A DNA stretch of 64,000 nucleotides from Flaccisagitta enflata (GCA_965153355.1 OZ231126.1:18042001-18106000), one strand, 5' to 3'. Counted from the stretch's first letter, positions 1 to 13,680 are shown. Notes: generated from the letters alone by a model not told the origin. Numbers and translations are program-made.

Positions 1-116
1 TGCACACCAAAAATCATCAACGTGGTTACATTTTTACAACTGTGACACAGCTTTGAAAATGCTCAAAATACACCTTATGTTTTCAGATGCACCCTATTGT
101 CTCCCTTCTTATAAGA

Positions 117-815
117 GAGAATCGCGATATTATCAAACCTGTATTTTTGGCTTGTTTGTTTATTTTTTGACTAAGTAAGCATGCTAACATGTAAACAAGT
201 TAAAAATACCTTTTATTACCATTCATAGAACCCAGGGCCCAAGAGAAAAATCCACCAAATAAAGCCTAAATTCTCCTGTTTTTGACCTTCTCAATATTAG
301 GCAAAACAGGTGTTTTTCAAGCCAATTTTAACCTGTTTTGGGCCTGGTATGTCTAGCAAATGGCCCAAATCTTGTTTTTCAGCATTACAAGTTCTCTTTT
401 TCTCAGTTTCTGATGGTTTCAGATCAGTTCTTAAAAATATGTATAGTGACCCCCTCTTAATAAGAGAATCTTGATATTATCAAACCTGTATTTTTTGGCT
501 TGTTTGTTTATTTTTTGACTAAGTAAGCATGCTAACATGTAAACAAGTTAAAAATACCTTTAATACCATTCATAGAACCCAAAATTTGAGAAAAATCCAC
601 CAAATAAAGCCTAAATTCTCCTCAATTTTGACCTTCTCAATATTAGAGCAAAACAGGTGTTTTTCAAGCCAATTTTAACCTGTTTTGGGCCTGGTATGTC
701 TAGCAAATGGCCCAAATCTTGTTTTTCAGCATTACAAGTTTCTCTTTTTCTCAGGATTTCTATGGTTTCAGATCAGTTCTTAAAAATATGTATATTGACC
801 CCCTCTTAATAAGAC
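117..815. repeat. Internal ~350-bp duplication in satellite 1 (left)
   Basis: The segment from GATATTATCAAACCTG to the GACCCCCTCTTAATAAGA boundary occurs twice in a row, about 347 bp apart. The junction lies where the repeat-internal strings TTATAAGAGAATC and TTAATAAGAGAATC meet, which suggests unequal exchange at microhomology. It resembles the duplications at 2432 and 7737. Confidence 0.8.
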
Positions 816-2431
816 AGGAGACAACACCCCTCGCGACCTCTCACGATGATCAGTTAGAACTAGGTAAACATAAGATCTTGTTCTGAGCCCAGAGGTTGAG
901 TAGGGTAGCAATTTTTTGAGTTGGCTCCTAAGCTGAAGTGCTGATGAGTGGATTGAAATAGTTTTGGACTTAGATTGTAGAATTTGACCGCAAAAAACTC
1001 AATTGGAAGTAATATACGATATTTATGCAAATTTGCCCAAAAAGTAGCTGAGTTGGCTTGTAGGCAATATCAGGAAAAATCAAACTGTTGTGTATTTGGA
1101 TTTTTTTAGCCCAAATCCCTTTAGTAACATCTAATTAGCATAACCCAAGTTCAGGATAACTTGGGAAAATTCATTTTTTGGATATATTGATGATGGATTT
1201 TGGGTTGTCAAGCTTCAAAAATCCGTATTTGGGAAGGTAGTACTACGTAAAAGGGGTGAATTGGTCATTTTAAAGGCAGTTCAGCCCAAAATTCAATTTT
1301 GTAGTCAGAAGTACACCAGTATTCAAGGAGGATGCACACCAAAAATCATCAATGTGGTTGCATTTTTACAACTGTGACACAGCTTTGAAAATGCTCAAAA
1401 TACCCCTTATTTTCAGATGCACCCTATTGTCTCCCTTCTTATAAGAGAATCTTGATATTATCAAACCTGTATTTTTGGCTTGTTTGTTTATTTTTTGACT
1501 AAGTAAGCATGCTAGCATGTAAACAAGTTAAAAACACCTTTTATACCATTCATAGAACCCAAAATTTGAGAAAAATCCACCAAATAAAGCCTAAATTCTC
1601 CTCAATTTTGACCTTCTCAATATTAGAGCAAAACAGGTTTTTTTCAAGCCAATTTTAACCTGTTTTGGGCCTGGTATGTCCAGCAAATGGCCGAAATCTT
1701 GTTTTTCAGCATTACCAGTTCTCTTTTTCTCAGTTTCTGATGGTTTCAGATCAGTTCTTAAAAATATGTATAGTGACCCCCTCTTAATAAGACAGGAGAC
1801 AACACCCCTCACGACCTCTCACGCTGATCAGTTAGAACTAGGTAAACATAAGATCTTGTTCAGAGCCCAGAGGTTGAGTAGAGTAGCAATTTTTTGAGTT
1901 GGCTCCTAAGCTGAAGTGCTGATGAGTGGATTGAAATAGTTTTTCGGACTTAGATTGTAGAATTTGACTTCCAAAAACCTCAATTGGAAGTAATATACGA
2001 TATTTGTGCAAATTTGCCCAAAATATAGCTGAGATTGGCTTCATGGGCAATATCCCAGGAAAAATCTAACTGAGTAGTTTGGATTTTTTTAGCCCAAATT
2101 CCTTTAGTAACATCTAATGAGCATAACCCAAGTTCAGAAGGATAACTTAGGAAAATTCATTTTGGATATATTGTTGATGATGGATTTTGGGTTGTCAAGC
2201 TTCAAAAATCCGTATTTGAGAAGGTAGTACTACGTAAAAGGGGTGAATTGGTGATTTTGAAGGCAGTTCAGCCCAAAATTCGATTTTGTAGTCAAAGCAC
2301 AATGTTCAAGGAGGATGCACAACAAAAATCATCAATGTGCTTGCATTTTTACAACTGTGACACAGCTTTGAAAATGCTCAAAATACCCCTTATTTTTCAG
2401 ATGCACCCTATTGTCTCCTTTCTTATAAGAG

Positions 2432-3170
2432 AATCTTGATATTATCAAACCTGTATTTTTTGGCTTGTTTGTTTATTTTTTTGACTAAGTAAGCATGCTA
2501 ACATGTAAACAAGTTAAAAATGCCTTTAATACCAAATTATAGAACCCAAGAGTTGAAAAATCCACCAAATAAAGCCTAAATTCTCCTCAATTTTGACCTT
2601 CTCAATATTGGAGCAAAACAGGTGTTTTTCAAGCCAATTTTTACCTGTTTTGGGCCTGGTATGTCTAGCAAATGGCCCAGATCTTGATTTTCAGCTTTGC
2701 AAGTTCTCTTTTTCTCAGTTTCTGATGGTTTCAGATCAGTTCTTAAAAATATGTATGGTGACCCCCTCTTAATAAGACAGGAGACAACACCCCTCGAGAT
2801 TATCAAATTACCTGCTGTTTTTTTTTTTTGGTATTTTTTGGCTTGTTTGTTTATTTTTTGACTAAGTAAGCATGCTAACATGTAAACAAGTTCAAAATAC
2901 CTTTAATACCATTCATAGAACCCAAAATTTGAGAAAAATCCACCAAATAAAGAAAGCCTAAATTCTCCCTCAGTGCATTTGACCTTCTCAATATTAAGAA
3001 CTTAAAACAGGTGTTTTTCAAGCCAATTTTAACCTGTTTTGGGCCTGGTATGTCTAGCAAATGGCCCAAATCTTGTTTTTCAGCATCACAAGTTCTCTTT
3101 TTCTCAGTTTCTGATGGTTTCAGATCAGTTCTTAAAAATATGTATAGTGACCCCCTCTTAATAAGACTGG
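2432..3170. repeat. Internal ~360-bp duplication in satellite 1 (middle)
   Basis: The same part of the unit is doubled again, which accounts for the 1363-bp landmark spacing here. The junction differs from the other two: ACACCCCTCGAGATTATC, followed by a T-run and then the usual GGCTTGTTTGTTTATT sequence. It therefore looks like an independent or rearranged event. Confidence 0.75.
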
Positions 3171-6100
3171 AGACAACACCCATAAAGGCCTCTCACGCTG
3201 ATCAGTTAGGACTGGGTAAACCTCAGATCTTGTTCTGAGCCCAGAGGTTGAGTAGGGTAGCAATTTTTTAAGTTGGCTCCTAAGCTGAAGTGCTGATGAG
3301 TGGATTGAAATAGTTTTTGGACTTAGATTGTAGAATTTGACTGTAAAAACTCAATTGGAAGTAATATACGATATTTATGCAAATTTGCCCAAAAAGTAGC
3401 TGAGTTGGCTTGCAGGCAATATCAGGAAAAATCAAACTGGTGGATTTGGATTTTTTTAGCCCAAATCCCTTTAGTAACATCTAATGAGCATGACCCAAGT
3501 TCCGGATAGCTTGGGAAAATTCATTACTTGGACATATTGATGATGGATTTTGGGTTGTCAAGCTTCAAAAATCCGTATTTGAGAAGGTAGTACTACGTAA
3601 AGGGGAGTGGGAGTGGTCATTTGGAAGGCAGTTCAGCCCAGAATTCAGATGCCATAGTCAAAGTACAATGTTCAAGGAGGATGCACACAGAAATCGTAAT
3701 GTGGTTGCATTTTTACAACTGTGACATAGCTTTGAAAATGCTCAAAATACCCCTTATTTTTCAGATGCACCCTATTGTCTCCCTTCTTATAAGAGAATCT
3801 TGATATTATCAAACCTGTATTTTTTGGCTTGTTTGTTTATTTTTTGACTACGTAAGCATGCTAACATGTAAACAAGTTAAAAACACCTTTAATACCATTC
3901 ATAGAACCCAAAATTTGAGAAAAATCAACAAAATAAGGCCTAAATTCTCATAATTTTGACCTTCCTCAATATTAGAGCAAAACAGGTGTTTTTCAAGCCA
4001 ATTTTAACCTGTTTTGGGCCTGGTATGTCTAGCAAATGGCCCAAATCTTGTTTTTCAACATTACAAGTTCTCTTCTACTCAGTTTCAGATGGTTTCAGAT
4101 CAGTGCTTAAAAATATGTATAGTGACCCCCTCTTAATAAGACAGGAGACAACACCCCTCACGACCTCTCACGCTGATCAGTTAGAACTAGGTAAACATAA
4201 GATCTTGTTCTGAGCCTAGAGGTTAGGTAGGGTGCTTAATTTTTGAGTTGGCTCCTAAGCTGGGGGAGTGCTATGAGTGGATTGAAATAGTTTTTTGGAC
4301 TTAGGTGGCAGAATTTGACCACAAAAGCTCAATTGGAAGTAATATACGGAAATGTTGCTTCAAATTTGCCCAAAAAGTAGCTGAGTTGGCTTGTAAGCAA
4401 TACCAGGAAAAATCAAACTGGTGTATTTGGATTTTTTTAGCCCAAATCCCTTTAGTAACATCTAATTAGCATAACCCAAGTTCAGGATAACTACAGAAAA
4501 TTCATTTTTTGGATATATTGATGATGGATTTTGGGTTTTCAAGCTTCAAAAATCCGTATTTGAGAAGGTAGTACTACGTAAAAGGGGTGAATTGGTCATT
4601 TAGAAGGCAGTTCAGCCCAAAATTCAATTTTGTAGTCAAAGTACAATGTTCAAGGAGGATGCACACCAAAAAAAAATCATCAATGTGCTTGCATTTTTAC
4701 AACTGTGACTTCGCTTTGAAAATGCTCAAAAGAAATACCCATATTTTCAGATGCACCCTATTGTCTCCCTTCTTATGAGAGATACTTGATTATTATCAAA
4801 CCTGTATTTTTTAGCTTGTTTGTTTTTATTTTTTTTGACTAGTAAGCATGCTAACATGTAAAACAAGTTAAAAATACATTTAATACCATTCAACTTAGAA
4901 CTAATTTGAGAAAAAAATCACAAATAAAGCCTAAATTCTCCTCAATTTTGACCTTCTCAATATTAGAGCAAAACAGGTGTTTTTCAAGCCAATTTTAACC
5001 TGTTTTGGGCCTGGTATGTCTAGCAAATGGCCCAAATCTTGATTTTCAGCATTACAAGTTCTCTTTTTCTCAGTTTCTGATGGTTTCAGATCAGTTCTTA
5101 AAAATATGTATAGTGACCACCTCTTAATAAGACAGGAGACAACACCCCTCGAGACCTCTCACCCTGATCAGTTAGAACTAGGTAAACACAAGATCTTGTT
5201 CTGAGCCCAGAGGTTGAGTAGGGTAGCAATTTTTTGAGTTGGCTCCTAGCTAGAGTGCTGATGAGTGGTTAAGGAAATAGTTTTTGGACTTAGATTGGCA
5301 GAATTTGACCGCAAAAACTCAATTGGAAGTAATATACGATATTTATGCAAATTTGCCAAAAAAGTAGCTGAGTTGGCTTGTAGGCAATATCAGGAAAAAT
5401 CAAACTGGTGGATTTGGATTTTTTTAGCCCAAATCCCTTTAGTAACATCTAATGAGCATAACCCAAGTTCAGGATAACTGGGGAAAATTCATTTTTTGGA
5501 TATATTGATGATGGATTTTGGGTTTTCAAGCTTCAAAAATCCGTATTTGAGAAGGTAGTACTACGTAAAAAGGGTGAATTGGTCATTTTGAAGGCAGTTC
5601 AGCCCAAAATTCAATTTTGTAGTCAAAGTACAATGTTCAAGGAGGATGCACACCAAAAATCATCAATGTGCTTGCATTTTTACAACTGTGACACAGCTTT
5701 GAAAATGCTCAAAATACCCCTTATTTTTCAGATGCACCCTATTGTCTCCCTTCTTATAAGAGAATCTTGATATTATCAAACCTGTATTTTTTGGCTTGTT
5801 TGTTTATTTTTTGACTAAGTAAACATGCTAACATGTAAACAAGTTAAAAATACCTTTAATACCATTCATAGAACCCAAAATTTGAGAAAATCCACCAAAT
5901 AAAGCCTAAATTCTCCTCAATTTTGACATTCTCAATATTAGAGCAAAACAGGTTTTTTTCAAGCCAATTTTAACCTGTTTTGGGCCTGGTATATCTAGCA
6001 AATGGCCCAAATCTTGTTTTTCAGCATTACAAGTTCTCTTTTTCTCAGTTTCTGATGGTTTCAGATCAGTTCTTAAAAATATGTATAGTGACCCCCTCTT

Positions 6101-7736
6101 AATAAGACAGGAGACAGCACCCCTCTCGACCTCTCACGCTGATCAGTTAGAACTAGGTAAACATAAGATCTTGTTCTGAGCCCCGAGGTTGAGTAGGGTA
6201 GCAATTTTTTGAGTTGGCTCCTGAGCTGAAGTGCTGATGAGTGGATTGAAATAGTTTTTGGACTTAGATTATAGAATTTGACTGCAAAAAACTCAATTGG
6301 AAGTAATATACGATATTTATGCAAATTTGCCCAAAAGTAGCTGAGTTGGCTTGTAGGCAATATCAGGAAAAATCAAACTGGTGGATTTGGATTTTTGTAG
6401 CCCAAATCCCTTTGGTGACATCTAATGAGCATATGCCAAGTTCAGGATAACTTGGGAAAATTCATTTTTTGGATATATTGATGATGGATTTTTGGTTGTC
6501 AAGAAACAAAATCCGTATTTGAGAAGGTAGTACTACGTAAAAGGGGTGAATTGGTCATTTTGAAGGCAGTTCAGCCCAAAAGGAAATTCTATTTTTTCTT
6601 AGTCAAAGTACAATGTTCAAGGAGGATGCATACTAAAAATCATCAATGTGGTTACATTTTTACAACTGTGACACAGCTTTGAAAATGCTCAAAATACCGC
6701 TTATTTTTCAGATGCACCCTATTGTCTCCCTTCTTATAAGAGAATCTTGATATTATCAAACCTGTATTTTTGGCTTTTTTGTTTATTTTTTGACTAAGTA
6801 AGCATGCTAACATGTAAACAAGTTAAAAATACCTTTAATACCATTCATAGAACCCAAAATTTGAGAAAAATCCACCAAATAAACCCTAAATTCTCCTCAA
6901 TTTTGACATCCTCATTATTAGAGCAAAGCAGGTGTTTTTCAAGCCAATTTTAACCTGTTTTGGGCCTGGTATGTCTAGCAAATGGCCCAAATCTTGTTTT
7001 CCAGCATTACAAGTTCTCTTTTTCTCAGTTTCAGTTGGTTTCAGATCAGTTCTTAAAAATATGTATAGTGACCCCCTCTTAATAAGACAGGAGACAACAC
7101 CCCTAGCGACCTCTCACGCTGATCAGTTAGAACTAGGTAAACATAAGATCTTGTTCAGAGCCCAGAGTTTGAGTAGGGTAGCAATTTTTTGAGTTGGCTC
7201 CTAAGGCTGAAGTGCTGATGGAGTAGGGTCCAAAATAGTTTTGAACTAGATTGTAGAAATTTGACCACCAAAACTCAATTGGAAGTAATATACGATATTT
7301 ATGCAAATTTGCCCAAAAGTAGCTGAGTTGGCTTGTAGGCAATATCAGGGAAAATCAAACTGGTGGATTTGGATTTTTTTAGCCCAAATCCCTTTAGTAA
7401 CATCTAATGAGCATAAGCCAAGTTCAGGATAACTTGGGAAAATACCTTGGGAAAATTCATTTTTTGGATATATTGATGATAGATTTTGGGTTGTCAAGCT
7501 TCAAAAATCCGTATTTGAGAAGGTAGTACTACGTAAAAGGGGTGAAGTGGTCATTTTGAAGGCAGTTCAGCCCAAAATTCAATTTTGTAGTCAAAGTACA
7601 ATGTTCAAGGAGGATGCACACCCAAAATCATCAATATGCTTGCATTTTTACAACTGTGACACAGCTTTGAAAATGCTCATAATACCCCTTATTTTTCAGA
7701 TGCACCCTATTGTCTCCCTTCTTATAAGAGAATCTT

Positions 7737-8430
7737 GATATTATCAAACCTGTATTTTTTGGCTTGTTTGTTTATTTTTTGACTAAGTAAGCATGCTAAC
7801 ATGTAAACAAGTTAAAAATACCTTTAATACCATTCATAGAACCCAAAATTTGAGAAAAATCCACCAAATAAAGCCTAAATTCTCCTCAATTTTGACCTTC
7901 TCAATATTAGAGCAAAACAGGTGTTTTTCAAGCCAATTTTAACCTGTTTTGGGCCTGGTATGTCTAGCAAATGGCCCAAATCTTGTTTTTCAGCATTACA
8001 AGTTCTCTTTTTCTCAGTTTCTGATGGTTTCAGATCAGTTCTTAAAAATATGTATAGTGACCCCCTCTTAATAAGAGAATCTTGATATTATCAAACCTGT
8101 ATTTTTTGGCTTGTTTGTTTATTTTTTGACTAAGTAAGCATGCTAACATGTAAACAAGTTAAAAATACCTTTAATACCATTCATAGAACCCAAAATTTGA
8201 GAAAAATCCACCAAATAAAGCCTAAATTCTCCTCAATTTTGACCTTCTCAATATTAGAGCAAAACAGGTGTTTTTCAAGCCAATTTTAACCTGTTTTGGG
8301 CCTGGTATGTCTAGCAAATGGCCCAAATCTTGTTTTTCAGCATTACAAGTTCTCTTTTTCTCAGTTTCTGATGGTTTCAGATCAGTTCTTAAAAATATGT
8401 ATAGTGACCCCATCTTAATAAGATAGGAGA
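7737..8430. repeat. Internal ~347-bp duplication in satellite 1 (right)
   Basis: GATATTATCAAACCTG starts at about 7737 and again at about 8084. The sequence between is a near-exact doubling of the sub-segment also doubled at the left edge, with the same CTTAATAAGAGAATC junction. This accounts for the 1322-bp spacing. Confidence 0.8.
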
Positions 8431-9564
8431 CAACACCCCTCGCGACCTCTCACGCTGATCAGTTAGAACTAGGCAAACATAAGATCTTGTTCTGAGCCCA
8501 GAGGTTGAGTAGGGTAGCAATTTTTTGAGGTTGCTCCTAAGCTGAAGTGCTGATGAGTGGATTGAAATAGTTTTTGGACTTAGATTTTAGAATTTGACCG
8601 CTAAAAACTCAATTGGAAGTAATATACGATATTTGTACAAATTTGCCCAAAAGTAGCTGAGTTGGCATGTAGGCAATATCAGGAAAAATCAAACTGGTGG
8701 ATTTGGATTTTTTAAGCCCAAATCCCTTTAGTAACATCTAATGAGCATAACCCAAGTTCAGGATAACTTGGGAAAATTCATTTTTTGGATATATTGATGA
8801 TGGATTTTGGGTTGTCAAGCTTAAAAAATCCGTATTTGAGAAGGGTAGTACTACGTAAAGGGTGAATTCTGGTCATTTACAAAGAGAAGGCAGTTCAGCC
8901 CAAAATTCAATTTTCTTAGTCAAAGTACAATGTTCAAGGAGGATGCACACCAAAAATCATCACTGTGATTGCATTTTTACAACTGTGACACAGCTTTGAA
9001 AATGCTCAAAATACCCCTTATATTTCAGATGCACCCTATTGTCTCCCTTCTTATAAGAGAATCTTGATATTATCAAACCTGTATTTTTGGCTTGCTTGTT
9101 TGTTTATTTTTGACTAGTAGCATGCTAACATATGTGGCTTTCAAGTTAAAAATACCTTTAATACCATTCATAGAGGCTAAAATTTGAGAAAAATCCACCA
9201 AATAAAGCCTAAATTCTCCTCAATTTTGACCTTCTCAATATTGGAGCAAAACAGGTGTTTTTCAAGCCAATTTTTACCTGTTTTGGGCCTGGTATGTCTG
9301 GCAAATGGCCCAAATCTTGTTTTTCAGCATTACAAGTTTTCTTTTTCTCAGTTTCTGATGGTTTCTTCCAGGTCAGTTCTTAAAGAAATTTATGTATAGT
9401 GACCCCCTCCATGCGGGCTAAGGAGACAACACCCTAAAAGAGACCTCTCACGCTGATCAGTTAGAACTAGGTAAACATAAGATCTTGTTCTGAGCCCAGG
9501 GGTTGAGTAGGGTAGCAATTTTTTGAGTTGGCTCCTAAGCTGAAGTGCTGATGAGTGGATTGAA

Positions 9565-12500
9565 AGAAATGTACCCCTGATAATTGAGATGCCCCCTTCA
9601 ATATCAGTGGGTTTAGATCCCAAATGTACCCCTTACATTTGAAATGTACCCCCAGATTTTTTCCTTAGTTTTGGATTGCTCTCAGATGTACCCTCTTCAT
9701 TATAAGTGGGTTTTGATCTCAAATATGCCCCTGATAATTGAGATATACCCCCTTCAATATCAGTGGGTTTAGATCCCAAATGTACACAACTTACATTTGA
9801 TAACACTGAATTTTTCCTTAGTTGGATTGCTCTTAGATGTACCCTCTTCATTATAAGTGGGTTTCGATATCGTCTTCCCCTTGCATTTTGAGATGTACCC
9901 CCCTTCAATATCAATGGTTTAGATCCCAAATGTACCCCTTACATTTTAAATAACCTTTGATTTTAGATTTTGGATTGCTCTCAGGGTACCTCTTCGTATA
10001 AGTGGTTTCGATCTCAGAAATGTACCTGATAATTGAGATCTGCCCCTTCAATAGTGGTTTAGATCCGAAATGTACCCCTTACATTTGAAATGTACCCCAG
10101 ATTTTTCCTTAGTTTTGGATTGCTCTCAGATGTACCCTCTTCCGTATGAGTGGGTTTCGTCTCAAATGTACCCCTGATGATAATTGAGATGTACCCCTTC
10201 AATATGAGTGGGTTTAGATCGAAATGTACCCTTACATTGAAATGTACCAGATTTTTCCTTAGTTTTGGATTGCTCTCAGATGTACCTTCTTCATTATAAG
10301 TGGGTTTCGATCTCAAATGTACCCCTGATAATTGAGATGTACCCCTTCAATATCAGTGGGTTTAGATACTTAAATGCTTGCCTTACATTTGAAATGTACC
10401 CCAAGAATTTTTCCTTAGTTTTAGATTGCTCTTAGATGTACCCTCTTGGTTATCAGTGGGTTTAGATCTCAAATGTATTGCCCCTTGCATTTGAGATGTA
10501 CTGAATTTTCCTTAGTTTGGGTTTTCTCTCCAGATATGCCTTCTTCTGTTATGGGTGGGTTTAAATCTCAAATGTACCCCTGATAAATGAGATGTACCCC
10601 CTTCATTTTTAGTAGGTTTAGATCTCAAATGTACCCCTTACATTTGAGATGTACCCCCAAATTTTTTCCTTACATTGGGTTTCGGTTTAGATGTACCCCC
10701 TTCATTATCAGTGAGTTTAGATCTCAAATGTACCCCTTGCAGTTGAGATGTACCCCCAGATTTTTCCTTAGTTTGGGTTACATCTCAACTGCAGGAGTAC
10801 ATTTGAGATCTAAACCCACTGATAATGAGGGTATCTAAACAAGCAATGTAAGGAAAAATTTGGGGTACATCTGCAAATATGAAATTCTACAATTTAGTCT
10901 AAACCCACTAAAGGGGGTACATCTCATTTATCAGGGGTACATTTGAGATTTAAACCCACCCATAATGAAGAAGGTACATCTGAGAGAAAAACCCAAACTA
11001 AGGAAAAATCTGGGGGTACATCTCAAATGCAAGGGGTACATTTGAGACCTAAACCCACTGATAATGAAGAGGGTACATCTAAGAGCAATCTAAAACTAAG
11101 GAAAAAATCTGGGGGTACATTTCAAATGTAAGGGGTACATTTGGGATCCAAACCCACTGATATTGAAATTTGTACATCTTAGTTATCAGGAGTACATTTG
11201 AGATAGAAACACTACCTGTGAAGAAGGTACATCTGAGAAGCAGTCCAAGAACTAAGGAAAAAAATCTGGTATTCAAATGTAGGAGATACATTAATTAAAT
11301 ACCTCATAGAGGGGAACATCTCAATTATCGAGGAGTATTTGAGACCACTCATGAAGGGTACATCTGAGCTGTCAGAAGCTAAGGAAAATCTGGGGTATTC
11401 AAATGTAAGAGTACATTGGATCTAAACCACTCTCATGAAGGGTACATCTCAATTATCAGTATTGAATAAAGTACTTATAATGAAGAGAGGCCTCTGAGCG
11501 ATCCCAAAGCAGGAAAAAAATGAATTTACATTTCAATGTGAAGTACATTGAGATCTAAATGAAGGTACATCTCATCAAAGTGCATTTGATCGAGAAACTT
11601 CCACTTGTAATAGTACTGATATCCATAACTAAGGAAAGATCTGGGGAAAACCATTTCAGATGTAAGCTGGATCTAAACCGCTGATATTGAAGAGTATATC
11701 TCAGTATCAGGGAAGTGACGAATCTAAAACCACTTAGCAATGAAGATACATCTGAAGCAGTAAAACAGGAAAAAATCTGAAATTTATTTCAATGTAGGGA
11801 CAATTGAGATCTAAACCCACTGATATTGAAGAGGTATCTCAGTATCAGTGCATTTGAATGAAACACTGAGGGTACATCTAATCAAACAAGAAAATCTGAA
11901 ATTTATTCAAATGAAGAGAGCTGCATTTGAGTCTAAACCCATGATAATGAGGGTACATCTCAATTATCAGAGTACATTTGAAGATCGAAACCCCTTATAA
12001 AGTATCTGAAGCAATCCAAAACTGATTTATTCATATATGAGGTACATTTGAGATCTAAAACCACTGATATTGAAGGAGTATCTCAAATGCAGGAATACAT
12101 TGAATGAAACCCACTATAATGAAAGTGAGCGAAATCCGAGTACAAACCATATACGATGAGGGTGCATCTCAATTATCAGAATTGCATTTGAGAATCGAAA
12201 CCCACTTACTAATGAAGGGAACAATCCCATAAGAGAAAAATCTGGGAGTTACATTTCAAATGTGAGTACATTTGAGATCTAAACTCAACTGATGAAATTA
12301 TCACAGGTACATTTTAGATCTAGGCAACTTATAATGTTACATCTGACAATCAAAAACTATCTGAGTACATTTCATATGTAAAGGGAGTACATTTGGGATC
12401 ACTCCACTGATGAGTGTAGAAGTGCAATTTGAATAGAGCCCACTATGTGTACATCTGAAGCAATCAAAAGTAGGAAAAGAATGCGGAATTTACATTTCAA

Positions 12501-13450
12501 ATGTGAAGTACATCTATACTGATATTGAAGGGTTATCTCAATTATCGGGGTACATTTATCAACTATATAATGAAGTGCGGCGCTGGAAAGAGTATCTGGA
12601 GGCACATTTCAGATGTAAGGGAGCCCATTTGAGATCTAAATATGAAGGGTAAATCTCAATTATCAGGGGTGCATTTGAGGTCGAAACACTTATAATGAAT
12701 TATCGAAGCAATCAAAACAAAATCACAGGGTATTTCAAATGTAAGGGTACGTGAATCGCCATTGACCAGAGGGGTACATCTCAAATGCAAGAATTGCATT
12801 TGAATCAGCCCATAATGAAGGCCCATCTGAGCTTAATCATAACTGGAAAATCTGGGGCCATTTCAAATGTGAGGCATTTGGGATCTAAATACTGATATTG
12901 AAGAAATCTCAAATACAAGAATTGCATTTGGACATCGAAACACTTATATGAAGAAGGTACATCTGAGAGCAATCTAAAACTAAGAAAAAATCTGGGGTAC
13001 ATTTCAAATGTAAGAGTACATTTGGATCAAACCCACTCATATTGAAGGTACATCTCAATTATCAGGGGTACATTTTGGTTAAACCACTTATAATGAAGAG
13101 GAACATCACAATGAGAGCAATCCAAAACTAAGGAAAAAAATCTGGGGTACATTTCAAATGTAAGAAGTACATTTGGGATCTAAACCCACTGATATTGAAG
13201 AGGGTACATCCCAATTATCAGGGGTACATTTTAGATCAAAACCCACTTCAAAAGTAAGGGGGTACATCTAGGCAAAGGAGGGTACATTTCAAATCAATCC
13301 CCACTTATAATGAGGGGTACATCTCGGCAAAGTAGGGTACATTTCAAACAATCCCCAGTACATTGTAATGGGGTACATCTGGGGTACATTGCAGAAAATC
13401 CCCGGTTTTAGGGCCAGAATCTCATTTTGGGGTACATTTGGGAGAGGGTA
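9565..13450. repeat. Satellite 2: GGTACATTTGAGAT array with orientation switch
   Basis: This array of ~155-bp units is built from short blocks: GAGATGTACCCC, AGTGGGTTTAGATCTCAAA, TACATTTGAAATGTACCCC, and CCTTAGTTTTGGATTGCTCT. From 9565 to ~10765 the blocks read in one orientation. From ~10779 to 13450 they read as the reverse complement. Blocks also contain local dyads such as TCAAATGTA/TACATTTGA. Edges of the array are well preserved, whereas about 11290-12960 is full of short deletions. There is no recognisable coding content. Confidence 0.92.
10738..10793. repeat. Fold-back turn-around of satellite 2
   Basis: Perfect inverted arms TGCAGTTGAGATGTA (10738-10752) and TACATCTCAACTGCA (10779-10793) flank a 26-base loop. 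The similarity continues outward on both sides into the two oppositely oriented halves of the array, so this is the array's inversion point. Confidence 0.85.
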
Positions 13451-13565
13451 CATGAGGATCCCTTCTTCCACAGATCAACCACAGCAGACCCACCAATCGA
13501 CCAAAGGACAACCCTTACAATCGCGTGCACGCCACCAAAAAGGTAATACTAAGGAAATCAAGGCC
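13451..13565. other. Unassigned spacer after satellite 2
   Basis: A short non-repetitive stretch between the last satellite 2 block and the hairpin repeat. I see no gene or domain in it. Confidence 0.5.
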
Positions 13566-13680
13566 AAGTAGGCGGGTGGATTGTCAAACGTTTGTGTGAC
13601 AGACAGACCGACCAACCGACGGACAGACGTGACCGGTTATACTTATATAGAGGTGCGTTGGCGCACCTAAAAAGGTGCTG
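13566..13680 (-). repeat. Hairpin-GTCC repeat, copy 1
   Basis: This is a member of the hairpin repeat family, read on the minus strand. The stem is AGGTGCG/CGCACCT with a 4-base loop (13651-13668), followed by TCTATATAAG and a run of GTCN tetranucleotides. The far end shares a CCTACTTGGCC-type tail with the copy at 44639. Confidence 0.7.

Larger units (their letters stand above)
1..9564. repeat. Satellite 1: ~985-bp tandem array
   Basis: This is a direct tandem array of one AT-rich unit. The landmark TACTACGTAA recurs at about 1241, 2228, 3591, 4572, 5559, 6531, 7527 and 8849, giving spacings of 987, 1363, 981, 987, 972, 996 and 1322 bp. The two long spacings hold an extra ~350-bp copy of part of the unit. 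Copies look highly similar, with scattered small indels. Short open frames of 60-100 codons recur on both strands because the unit repeats; none has a recognisable domain, so I treat the array as non-coding satellite. It is cut by the left window edge and ends mid-unit at the second satellite. Confidence 0.95.

Noticed and set aside
941-958. Hammerhead ribozyme-like core CTGATGAG...GAAA in satellite 1 units
   Set aside because: The bases between CTGATGA and GAAA (GTGGATT) cannot form stem II, and no stem III/cleavage triplet was found at a fitting place. Probably chance, though hammerheads do occur in animal satellites, so a covariance-model search would be worthwhile.
1591-8413. Recurring 60-100 codon frames in satellite 1 on both strands
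   Set aside because: They recur only because the DNA unit recurs, they overlap on opposite strands, and they have no domain, intron or start context.
9565-13450. CRISPR-like array
   Set aside because: Units are contiguous satellite blocks without unique spacers, and the genome is eukaryotic.
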